Assembly (NCBI GenBank): GCA_038230695.1
Contig: JBBRMT010000233.1
Coordinates: 1-7,239, forward strand
Source: QHBQ01 sp038230695
Lineage (GTDB): Bacteria > Chloroflexota > Chloroflexia > QHBQ01
Direction: 5' to 3'
Length of the DNA: 7,239 bases
A model generated the notes under the pieces. The model was not told the origin of the DNA. It worked only from the letters and a program-made list of their open reading frames with translations, and made no database searches. Within the stretch, counting starts at the first letter, position 1; each line of letters opens with the position of its first letter. A program made the translations under genes and the position numbers. Of this stretch, positions 1-5,013 are shown in pieces.

Positions 1-570
1 ATTAGGCTTGAGGCTGGTATGCGTTTGCGTCATGTCCCAGGGGCAGCCACCCGGCCCCATCAACCGCGCTATTACCCCTACCAGAGTGCTGAGGGCTGAG
101 GGCTGAGGGCTGAGTTCCATAGCGGCAATATGCAATTTACCTTGCAGCGCGGTTTCCGTAGGGGCGTTCGGTGGCCCGCCCTGCTGCCCAACCCGCTCGG
201 CTGGGACTTTGTGCAATTCAATTGCATCGAAACACGTTGCCGCCCCGGTGTGGCAGACGGCAGTGCTGCCCGTGGCCTCGCGCACCCGCACCAGCAGGGC
301 ATCGCCATCGCAGTCGGCTTCCAGGCTATCTACCAGCAGGAAGTTGCCCGACTTTTCGCCCTTCAGCCACAATTCGTTGCGACTGCGGCTCCAGAAGTGG
401 ACGCGACCCGTCTGCTGGGTCAAAGCCAGCGCCTGCTCGTTCATATATCCAAGCATCAACACCACGCCACTATCGGCCTGCTGGATAATGGCGGGGATGA
501 GGTCGGACATCTTGTTCCATTGCAGATTGTAGATTGTAGATTGTAGATTGTAGGTTTGCCTGTTGCTCAT
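1..570 (-). CDS. hisI: HisI phosphoribosyl-AMP cyclohydrolase fused in frame to a MazG-type domain (3' partial)
   Basis: PR-AMP cyclohydrolase opens the adenine ring of PR-AMP to give ProFAR, a cytoplasmic step of histidine synthesis. The frame is open for 190 codons from the ATG at 570 to the window edge. HisI hallmarks are GYMNEQAL (about 41-48), FWSRSR..LWLKGEKSGN (about 59-76), DCDGD (86-90, metal-binding Asp and Cys87) and CHTGAATCF (106-114, Cys106 and Cys113, zinc ligands in the family). After a linker of about 48 residues the frame continues with LVGVIARLMGPGGCPWD and QTHTSLKP (about 163-189). That is the N-terminal signature of MazG and is not found in HisE. The rest of the domain, with its EExxE metal sites, lies outside the window. 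Start choice: ATG 570 overlaps the hisF stop as ATGA and has AAGGAG 6 nt upstream. The in-frame ATG at 510 has only a weak site. Residues 7-17 (YNLQSTIYNLQ) are encoded by heptamer repeats, and the linker contains a palindromic element and another heptamer array. The domain calls are firm; MazG acting in place of HisE is inference. Confidence 0.9.
   Translation of the reverse strand, partial: MSNRQTYNLQSTIYNLQWNKMSDLIPAIIQQADSGVVLMLGYMNEQALALTQQTGRVHFWSRSRNELWLKGEKSGNFLLVDSLEADCDGDALLVRVREATGSTAVCHTGAATCFDAIELHKVPAERVGQQGGPPNAPTETALQGKLHIAAMELSPQPSALSTLVGVIARLMGPGGCPWDMTQTHTSLKPN
88..114. repeat. Heptanucleotide tandem repeat (GCTGAGG), hisI-mazG linker
   Basis: Three perfect GCTGAGG units plus six bases of a fourth. 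On the minus strand it is translated within the fusion linker as part of ELSPQPSALST. Confidence 0.95.
158..189 (-). repeat. Palindromic in-frame element, copy 3 (hisI-mazG linker)
   Basis: A 32-bp sequence differing from copy 2 in hisH (2453-2484) at only two positions (TT against GG at 167-168). The minus strand encodes GQQGGPPNAPT in the linker, the same frame as the copies in hisH. The two changes weaken the hairpin. Related copies are at 2406-2431 and 2453-2484. Confidence 0.9.
524..553. repeat. Heptanucleotide tandem repeat (AGATTGT), hisF/hisI junction
   Basis: Four perfect AGATTGT units plus AG. On the minus strand they fall in the hisI N-terminal codons and encode YNLQSTIYNLQ, a peptide with a seven-residue period, because three 7-base units equal seven codons. 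Confidence 0.95.
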
Positions 571-1340
571 GCTGCGCTCCTTACTATGGGTCGAACGGGG
601 ATACCCTGTTGCGCCAGATAGATTTTGGCCTCGGCGATGGTGTGCTGGCCGCTGTGGAAGATGCCAGCGGCGAGAGCAGCGTCGGCATGGCCCTCAGTAA
701 AAGCGGCGGCGAGGTGGGCGAGGTTGCCTGCGCCGCCGCTGGCAATCAGCGGCACGGGTACGGCTGCAGTTATCGCCGCCAGCAAAGCGTTGTCGTAACC
801 CTGCTGCGTGCCATCGCGGTCAATACTGGTGAGCAGGATTTCACCCGCGCCCAACGCAACCCCCTGCTGCGCCCATGTAATGGCATCGAGGCCAGTGGCG
901 GTGCGCCCGCCGTGCGTGACAACCTCCCAGCGTGCGCCCCTACGCCGCGCATCTATAGCCAACACTACGCACTGGCTACCGAAGGCGGTGGCCGCCTCCG
1001 CAATCAGCTGGGGGCGGGCGACGGCAGCGGTGTTGAGCGAAACCTTGTCCGCGCCACTACGCAGCACCCGCCGCACGTCATCCACACTACGCACTCCTCC
1101 ACCCACGGTGATGGGGATGAACACGCGGGCGGCGATGCGTTCGATGATGCTAACCAGGGTATCGCGGTAATCCGCCGAGGCAGTGATGTCGAGCAAGGTC
1201 AGTTCGTCCGCGCCCTGAGCGGCGTAGAACGCGCCGCGCTCCACAGGGTCGCCCGCATCGCGCAGTTCAACGAAGTTTGTGCCTTTGACCACCCGCCCAC
1301 CCTTCAGGTCGAGGCAGGGGATGATGCGCTTAGGTGACAT
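567..1340 (-). CDS. hisF: Imidazole glycerol phosphate synthase, cyclase subunit HisF
   Basis: HisF takes ammonia from HisH and cyclises PRFAR to imidazole glycerol phosphate and AICAR. It is a (beta/alpha)8 barrel acting with HisH in the cytoplasm. The predicted 257-residue product has the usual family length. It begins MSPKRIIPCLDLKGGRVVKG, with catalytic Asp11, and has VLAIDAR carrying the second catalytic Asp at 130 when numbered from this ATG. Phosphate-binding segments VGGGVRS (about 79-85) and LIASGGAGN in the C-terminal half are present, with TSIDRDGT between. Start: an in-frame TTG at 1346 lies only 3 nt from AGGAGG (1350-1355), whereas the ATG at 1340 lies 9 nt away and gives canonical Asp11/Asp130 numbering, so the ATG is preferred. 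The gene overlaps the hisA 3' end by 11 bp and its TGA overlaps the hisI ATG, so translational coupling is likely. The frame is free of repeats, unlike several neighbours. Confidence 0.97.
   Translation of the reverse strand: MSPKRIIPCLDLKGGRVVKGTNFVELRDAGDPVERGAFYAAQGADELTLLDITASADYRDTLVSIIERIAARVFIPITVGGGVRSVDDVRRVLRSGADKVSLNTAAVARPQLIAEAATAFGSQCVVLAIDARRRGARWEVVTHGGRTATGLDAITWAQQGVALGAGEILLTSIDRDGTQQGYDNALLAAITAAVPVPLIASGGAGNLAHLAAAFTEGHADAALAAGIFHSGQHTIAEAKIYLAQQGIPVRPIVRSAA
577..582 (-). promoter_or_regulatory. Ribosome binding site that fixes the hisI start at 570
   Basis: AAGGAG on the minus strand, inside the hisF 3' end, lies 6 nt before the ATG at 570. That ATG shares bases with the hisF stop (ATGA). 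The next in-frame ATG (510) has only TGGAAC nearby. The choice places a heptamer repeat inside the hisI coding region. Confidence 0.65.
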
Positions 1341-2043
1341 GGACAATCGCCTCCTGTAGCGTAAAGCGGCGCTCGTACAATGCCTTACCCACGATTATAC
1401 CCTCAACCCCGATGTCGCGCAGGGCAGCAAGGTCGGCGAGGGAGGCCACCCCGCCGCTGGCGATAATCGGCACATCACCCGCTTCAACAAGAGCGGCGGT
1501 GGCAAGCAGATTAGGGCCGCTCAACGCGCCGTCGCGGGCGATGTCGGTATACATCAAACGCGACACGCCTATTTCAACCAGTTTGCGGGCCAGAGTGAGC
1601 GCATCATACTCCGAGGTCTCCTGCCAGCCGTGTAGGGTAACGCGGCCATCCTTTGCATCTAGCGCAACCACGATGCAACCTGGGTAGCGATGGCAGGCAG
1701 CAACAACCATCTCGCGGTCAGTGATCGCCACAGTGCCGAGGACGACGCGAGTCGCGCCGAGCTTGAATGCAGCGTCCACATCAGCAATGGTGCGAATGCC
1801 GCCGCCAAGCTGAAAAGGGATGGTGAGAATGGCGGCAATCTCTTTGATCGCGGCGATGTTCACCATCCTGCCTGCCTTCGCGCCATCCAGGTCAACGAGG
1901 TGCAGCAGGGTTGCGCCCTGCGCCTGCCACTCGTGGGCAACGGCGGCGGGATCAGCGGCATAGACGGTGCTGCTGGCGAAATCGCCCTGATAGAGCCGCA
2001 CGCAACGCCCATCCTGAATGTCTATCGCCGGAATAATTATCAT
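1330..2043 (-). CDS. hisA: ProFAR isomerase HisA
   Basis: HisA performs the Amadori rearrangement of ProFAR to PRFAR, the substrate of HisFH. The 237-residue barrel protein has the normal family length. It starts MIIIPAIDIQDGRCVRL with catalytic Asp8. Further landmarks are LHLVDLDGAKAG (47-58), QLGGGIR (78-84), VALDAKDG (126-133, Asp129 being the second catalytic Asp), YTDIARDG (165-172) and IIASGGVASL (193-202), the phosphate-binding loops of the half-barrel repeats. It resembles HisA rather than the dual-specificity PriA because it lies in a complete his operon, although residue-level proof would need alignment. GGGGAG lies 6 nt upstream of the ATG. The gene follows hisH after 51 bp that include a heptamer repeat, and it overlaps hisF by 11 bp. 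Confidence 0.97.
   Translation of the reverse strand: MIIIPAIDIQDGRCVRLYQGDFASSTVYAADPAAVAHEWQAQGATLLHLVDLDGAKAGRMVNIAAIKEIAAILTIPFQLGGGIRTIADVDAAFKLGATRVVLGTVAITDREMVVAACHRYPGCIVVALDAKDGRVTLHGWQETSEYDALTLARKLVEIGVSRLMYTDIARDGALSGPNLLATAALVEAGDVPIIASGGVASLADLAALRDIGVEGIIVGKALYERRFTLQEAIVHVT
1350..1355 (-). promoter_or_regulatory. Ribosome binding site for hisF, inside hisA
   Basis: AGGAGG on the minus strand lies 9 nt before ATG 1340 and only 3 nt before an in-frame TTG at 1346. The spacing, together with family Asp numbering, favours the ATG. Confidence 0.6.
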
Positions 2044-2079
2044 GATTGCTCCCCTTCACTCAAATATCCACTACTCCCA

Positions 2080-2097
2080 CTCAAACCTCAAACCTCA
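2080..2097. repeat. Short heptanucleotide repeat (CTCAAAC), hisH/hisA junction
   Basis: Two perfect CTCAAAC units followed by a partial CTCA that includes the complement of the hisH TGA stop. The hisH end thus lies at the edge of the array. Confidence 0.7.
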
Positions 2098-2868
2098 GCA
2101 CTCCCATGCAGCAAAGCGGCGCAGGAAGCCCAGCCCAACCACATCGCTGCGCTCAGGGTGGCCCTGCACCGCTATGACATTGCCGCGCCCGGCAATGGCG
2201 ACGAACGCGCCGCCGTAATCGGCGGTTGCCAGCACAATATCAGGCGCGGATGGGACACAAACGTAGCTATGCACAAAGTAAATATACTCGCCGCCCATCC
2301 TCGCCAGCAGTGGATGGGGCTGAGACACAGTTAGCTGGCCCCAGCCGATATGGGGAACCTTGAATGTAGAGTGCAGATTGTAGAATGAATCGGTGATATT
2401 AACCATAGGGGCGGGTGGTGGCCCGCCCTGCGGCAACATTGCAACACCATTCGTAGGGGCGGGCGGTGGCCCGCCCTGCTGCCCCATACTAGTATCTGGG
2501 TTTAGTCGTTTTACATTGCCAGGTAGGATGCCGAGGCAGGGAGTGTCATTCTCCTCACTGTAGTCGAAGAACAGCTGCATCCCCAGGCAGAGGCCGAGGG
2601 TCGGTTTGCCCGCTGTGGCTACATCGCGCACCGCCGCGTCAAGGCCCATTTCGCGCAGGCGGCGCATCGCCTCGCCCGCCGCGCCCACGCCAGGCAATAC
2701 CACCTTGTCCGCTGCCCGCACCACCGCTGCATCACTGCTCAAGGTTGCGGGGTGACCGATGGCGGCGAAGGCGTTGACCACGCTCCGCAGGTTGCCCAGG
2801 CCGTAATCCACCACGATGATAGAGTTTTGAGTTTTGAGTTTTGAGTTTTGAGTGGGGCTGTATTCCAT
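2095..2868 (-). CDS. hisH: Imidazole glycerol phosphate synthase, glutaminase subunit HisH, with repeat-derived insert
   Basis: HisH hydrolyses glutamine and channels ammonia to HisF. The class I amidotransferase core is clear: VVDYGLGNLRS (19-29), LPGVGAAGEAM (58-68), nucleophile elbow LGLCLGMQLF with Cys94, and VQGHPERS with His237 and Glu239 completing the triad. The 257 residues are well above the usual length of about 200 for HisH. Two segments explain the excess. Residues 6-16 (TQNSKLKTQNS) are translated from the GAGTTTT heptamer array. About 45 residues (roughly 125-169, nucleotides 2362-2496) between VKRLNP and VPHIGWGQL come from two palindromic elements and a degenerate heptamer array. 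The insert sits just before the PHIGW motif, whose Trp lies near the HisF interface in known structures. The ATG at 2868 has AAAGGA 11 nt upstream; no better start exists downstream. The first 130 bp overlap hisB in another frame. The usual QFHPE is QGHPE here. Confidence 0.95.
   Translation of the reverse strand: MEYSPTQNSKLKTQNSIIVVDYGLGNLRSVVNAFAAIGHPATLSSDAAVVRAADKVVLPGVGAAGEAMRRLREMGLDAAVRDVATAGKPTLGLCLGMQLFFDYSEENDTPCLGILPGNVKRLNPDTSMGQQGGPPPAPTNGVAMLPQGGPPPAPMVNITDSFYNLHSTFKVPHIGWGQLTVSQPHPLLARMGGEYIYFVHSYVCVPSAPDIVLATADYGGAFVAIAGRGNVIAVQGHPERSDVVGLGFLRRFAAWEC
2368..2388. repeat. Degenerate heptanucleotide repeat within hisH
   Basis: Three degenerate units AGAGTGC, AGATTGT and AGAATGA. 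The middle one equals the unit at the hisF/hisI junction. Translated on the minus strand as part of SFYNLHSTF, echoing YNLQSTI of HisI. It forms the C-terminal end of the HisH insert. Confidence 0.6.
2406..2431 (-). repeat. Palindromic in-frame element, copy 1 (inside hisH)
   Basis: A 26-bp sequence matching copy 2 (2454-2479) at 25 of 26 positions. It folds as GGGCGGGT/GCCCGCCC around a four-base loop. On the minus strand it encodes PQGGPPPAP within the HisH insert. The offset from copy 2 is 48 bp, a multiple of three. Confidence 0.92.
2453..2484 (-). repeat. Palindromic in-frame element, copy 2 (inside hisH)
   Basis: Contains a perfect 8-bp stem GGGCGGGC (2457-2464) / GCCCGCCC (2469-2476) with loop GGTG. 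The minus strand encodes GQQGGPPPAPT in HisH. Confidence 0.93.
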
Positions 2869-3455
2869 AATGACAGCGTTCCTTTGGTCGAAGATACACC
2901 GCCGCCAACATAGCTGGTAGCTTGCTTGAGGGCGATGCCCATCGCCTTAAATACTGCTTCGGCGATGTGGTGGCCGTTGCGCCCGCGCAGCAGGTCAATG
3001 TGCGCGGTTAGGGCTGCGTTGGTGATGAACGAGTAGCAGAAGTGCTCCACCATATCAGCGGGCATCTGACCGAGCATTGGCGGCAAGCCAGAGACATCGA
3101 AGACCAGGTATGGTCGCCCGGAGCAATCCACCACCGCTCGTGCTAGCGCCTCATCGAGCGGCGCATAGGCGTAGCCATAGCGGGCAATACCAGCGCGGTC
3201 GCCCAGCGCCTGGCGCAACGCCTGGCCCAGCGCAATGCCGACATCCTCGATGGTGTGGTGCGCGTCTACGTGCAGGTCGCCAGTCGCGTGTACGCGCAAA
3301 TCCCAACCCGCCCGCAAGGTTAGCGCGGCCAGCATATGGTCGAAGAAACCTACGCCGGTGCTGAGGTCGGCTTGACCGCTGCCATCCACAGTCAGGCTGA
3401 GGCTAATTTTCGTCTCCTTTGTCTCACGGGTGATGCTTGCTTCTCTTTTAGTCAT
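2739..3455 (-). CDS. hisB: Imidazoleglycerol-phosphate dehydratase HisB (monofunctional), C-terminally extended
   Basis: HisB removes water from imidazole glycerol phosphate to give imidazole acetol phosphate, using manganese bound by histidines and acidic residues. The core is complete: RETKETKISLSL (10-21), STGVGFFDHML (32-42), HHTIEDVGI (66-74), EHFCYSF (137-143), and GRNGHHIAEAVFKAMG (158-173). There is no fused histidinol-phosphatase domain. The normal C-terminus GGVSSTKGTL ends at residue 194 (nucleotide 2874), but no stop follows. Codons 195 and 196 are TCA and TTA, each one substitution from a stop. The frame therefore continues 44 residues, through the heptamer array, to 2739. The extension (SLWNTAPLKTQNS onward) overlaps hisH by 130 bp and resembles no HisB tail I know. 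GAGGAG lies about 8 nt upstream of the ATG. The enzyme call is firm; whether the extension is real biology or a sequence error at the lost stop is open. Confidence 0.95.
   Translation of the reverse strand: MTKREASITRETKETKISLSLTVDGSGQADLSTGVGFFDHMLAALTLRAGWDLRVHATGDLHVDAHHTIEDVGIALGQALRQALGDRAGIARYGYAYAPLDEALARAVVDCSGRPYLVFDVSGLPPMLGQMPADMVEHFCYSFITNAALTAHIDLLRGRNGHHIAEAVFKAMGIALKQATSYVGGGVSSTKGTLSLWNTAPLKTQNSKLKTLSSWWITAWATCGAWSTPSPPSVTPQP
2822..2853. repeat. Heptanucleotide tandem repeat (GAGTTTT), hisB/hisH overlap
   Basis: Four perfect GAGTTTT units plus GAGT. It is read in two frames on the minus strand: as TQNSKLKTQNS in the HisH N-terminus and as LKTQNSKLKT in the HisB extension. Confidence 0.95.
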
Positions 3456-3474
3456 AGTTGCTTCTCCTCGTCAT
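3448..3474 (-). other. Nine-codon mini-ORF overlapping the hisB start
   Basis: GGAGGGAAAATG at about 3472-3483 places a strong ribosome binding site just before an ATG. The resulting frame reads MTRRSNYD and stops with TAA at 3448-3450, eight bases into hisB in another frame. It contains no histidines, so it is not a his attenuator leader. It could couple translation to hisB, whose own GAGGAG site lies inside it, or it could be chance. Seen directly; function is inference. Confidence 0.25.
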
Positions 3475-3502
3475 TTTCCCTCCTAGTGAGCTAACAGGTG
3501 TG

Positions 3503-3704
3503 TAGCGCGGCTTGGCGCTATTGCTAGATTGCCACATGGCACGGTGTTCATCTCGCCACGACTTCAGCCGTTGCGCTGCTACCTGTTTAGCGCATTTACG
3601 CTTCCGATAAGCCCTGATACAGTTGCCAGCGGGGAGCTTCGCTCCCAACCCTCAGAAACCTGGCGAGTGGCGGGTGGTCCCCCGCTACTACCTCCCCTTC
3701 ACCA
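3503..3704 (+). repeat. Dispersed element of about 200 bp, copy A (hisC 3' end and hisC-hisB gap)
   Basis: Aligns with 5014-5214. Both begin TAGCGC.G.TTGGCGCT, share GTTCATC, CGATAA and TACA blocks at matching spacing, and carry GGAGCTTCGCTCCCA exactly 130 bp after the start. Both end in a CTACTACC..CTTCACCA block. Conserved hairpins are AGCGC/GCGCT and GGGAGC-TTC-GCTCCC (3632-3646). It overlaps the last 109 bp of the hisC frame. Divergence is substantial. No coding capacity is visible. Confidence 0.7.
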
Positions 3705-4837
3705 TTGGTATAAGGTTTAGCCCAGTGAGATTGGAGTAAGCGGCTCCCACACCAATTCCTCACGCCTTCAATCGCCGCTAGCAGCCGCTCGTTCTGCGCT
3801 GGCGTGCCAACTGTGACACGGATGGCGGCGGACCGCGCAACCGTGGGGGCGAAGTAGCGTACCATAATGCCATGCTGCAAGAGCGTTTCGTAGAGGGCTG
3901 GGCCGTCGGTCTCGGCGAAGATAAAGTTGGCGGCGCTGGCGTAGGGATGAAGGAATGGGTAGTGGGCCAACGCCTTTTGCAGGCGACTGCGCTCGGCAAC
4001 GATGGTGGCGATGTTGGCATCGAGGTAGGGCAAATCGGCGAGGCTGGCGCGTGCGGCGGCCTCGGCAGCGCGATTGACGTTATAAGGGGCTTTGATCTGC
4101 ATCAGCGCGGCAGCAACGCGGGGGTCGGCGCAGGCAAAGCCTAGCCGCAGCCCGGCCAAAGCCGCCCACTTGCTGAAGGTGCGTACCACTACCAGGTTAG
4201 GGATGTCGGCGACCAGCGGCGCAAGGCTGCACGCCCGCCCCTGAAACTCTATATAAGTTTCATCCACCACCACCAGGCGACCAGTAGCGAGCAACGCGCT
4301 GACCTGCGGCCAGCTAGCAACTGTGCCAGTCGGGTTGTTGGGCGTGCAGGCGAAGATAATCTTAATCGCGGGGTGGCGCTCAACCGCCGCGAGGGTGGCT
4401 GGAACATCAAGGGTGAAGTCGGCCAGGCGCGGCACGCTGATTACGCGCCCACCACGCATTTTGGCGATAGTAGCGTACATCGGGAAGGTGGGCGGGCTAT
4501 CCAACACCGCCTCACCGCTGCCCACACAAAGGCGAATGAGCAAATCGAGCGCCTCATCCGCGCCATTACTGACCGCAATGCACGCGGTGGGCAGCCCAAC
4601 ATATCCACCCAACGCCTCGCGCAGTTGCTGATAGGCGGGGTCAGGATACCAGGCGAAGTCAACCTCTCCCATTGCCGCCCGCACCTCTGGGATGGGACCA
4701 AACGGGTTCTCACCGCTATCCAGCTTGAGGATGCTGGCGGGATCGAGGTCGTAGCGGGCGGCGACTTCCTGCGGGGTTAGCGGCGGGTGATAATCGCTGC
4801 GAAACAGGTCGGCGCGGAACAAGGTTTCTGGGTTCAT
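3596..4837 (-). CDS. hisC: Histidinol-phosphate aminotransferase HisC with repeat-derived C-terminal tail
   Basis: HisC is a PLP enzyme that transfers an amino group from glutamate to imidazole acetol phosphate, giving histidinol phosphate. It is a fold-type I aminotransferase: LDSGENPFGP (39-48), SNGADEALDLL (90-100), TPNNPTG (165-171), VDETYIEF (191-198), the PLP-lysine motif TFSKWAALAGLRLGF (220-234, Lys223) and IRVTVGT (339-345, substrate-binding Arg340). Start: the frame runs open 57 codons further upstream, but those residues come from intergenic repeat DNA. The ATG at 4837 has GAGAGG (4845-4850) 7 nt upstream and gives a typical N-terminus. The family normally ends near residue 361 (RLLAAIEGVR). 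Here the frame runs about 52 residues further, and the distal part, GDHPPLARFLRVGSEAPRW onward, is translated from the dispersed element shared with the hisD-hisC gap. Core function is not expected to be lost. HisC is separated from hisD by 411 bp and may have its own promoter. Confidence 0.95.
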   Translation of the reverse strand: MNPETLFRADLFRSDYHPPLTPQEVAARYDLDPASILKLDSGENPFGPIPEVRAAMGEVDFAWYPDPAYQQLREALGGYVGLPTACIAVSNGADEALDLLIRLCVGSGEAVLDSPPTFPMYATIAKMRGGRVISVPRLADFTLDVPATLAAVERHPAIKIIFACTPNNPTGTVASWPQVSALLATGRLVVVDETYIEFQGRACSLAPLVADIPNLVVVRTFSKWAALAGLRLGFACADPRVAAALMQIKAPYNVNRAAEAAARASLADLPYLDANIATIVAERSRLQKALAHYPFLHPYASAANFIFAETDGPALYETLLQHGIMVRYFAPTVARSAAIRVTVGTPAQNERLLAAIEGVRNWCGSRLLQSHWAKPYTNGEGEVVAGDHPPLARFLRVGSEAPRWQLYQGLSEA

Positions 4838-4844
4838 ATGCTTA

Positions 4845-4850
4845 CCTCTC
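4845..4850 (-). promoter_or_regulatory. Ribosome binding site that fixes the hisC start
   Basis: GAGAGG on the minus strand lies 7 nt before the ATG at 4837. It decides between that start and in-frame ATGs at 4852 and further upstream, which lie in non-conserved or repeat-derived sequence. Confidence 0.6.
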
Positions 4851-4870
4851 ATAGTCCCTCTCTTATCGAG

Positions 4871-4899
4871 CTTATCGTTACCTACAAATAAAAGGTCAA
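4871..4899 (-). promoter_or_regulatory. Candidate internal promoter for hisC
   Basis: On the minus strand TTGACC (4894-4899, five of six consensus bases) is followed after exactly 17 bp by GATAAG (4871-4876, four of six bases of TATAAT). It would start a transcript roughly 25-30 nt before the hisC ATG. The stretch is locally AT-rich, unlike its surroundings. No operator is evident. Confidence 0.35.
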
Positions 4900-4923
4900 A
4901 TAGAACGAGGCGGCAGGAAAGCA

Positions 4924-4952
4924 CGCCGCGTGCCGAGTTACTGGGGGCTGGG
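4924..4952 (+). repeat. Inverted repeat, left arm
   Basis: A 29-bp segment that is the reverse complement of 5155-5183 at 28 of 29 positions. The two arms bound about 200 bp that contain most of copy B, giving a 260-bp unit resembling a miniature inverted-repeat element or a partial inverted second copy. I see no clear target duplication. Confidence 0.85.
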
Positions 4953-5013
4953 GCGTAGCCCTTACTTGCTACACCCCTCATGCCCATCGCCTGTTTGCCT
5001 GCTGCCAACTATA

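Noticed and set aside
1..120. mazG as a separate gene starting at ATG 120
   Set aside because: No ribosome binding site is visible before this ATG and the hisI frame runs into it without a stop. It cannot be fully excluded.
130..546. A plus-strand frame of 138 codons
   Set aside because: Antisense to hisI, whose minus-strand frame has all cyclohydrolase motifs.
524..553. CRISPR array
   Set aside because: Units are 7 bases with no spacers; this is a simple tandem repeat.
609..1337. A 242-codon plus-strand open frame
   Set aside because: It is antisense to hisF, has no recognisable family and reflects GC-rich codon bias on the opposite strand.
1341..1346. TTG start for hisF two codons upstream
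   Set aside because: Only 3 nt from AGGAGG and would shift the canonical Asp11/Asp130 numbering; the ATG at 1340 is better.
1690..2334. A 214-codon plus-strand open frame
   Set aside because: Antisense to hisA and hisH, spans their junction and repeat DNA, and shows no domain motif.
3456..3595. Histidine-rich leader peptide or attenuator before hisB
   Set aside because: No run of His codons and no alternative terminator structure were found.
3667..3690. Fourth copy of the palindromic element (GGCGGGTGGT..CCCCCGC)
   Set aside because: Resembles half of the element but lacks the diagnostic GGTGGCCCGCCCTGC block and lies in copy A of the larger repeat; similarity may be chance GC-rich pairing.
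4838..5008. A 57-residue N-terminal extension of HisC
   Set aside because: Encoded by inverted-repeat and promoter-like DNA, not HisC-like, and a good ribosome binding site precedes ATG 4837.
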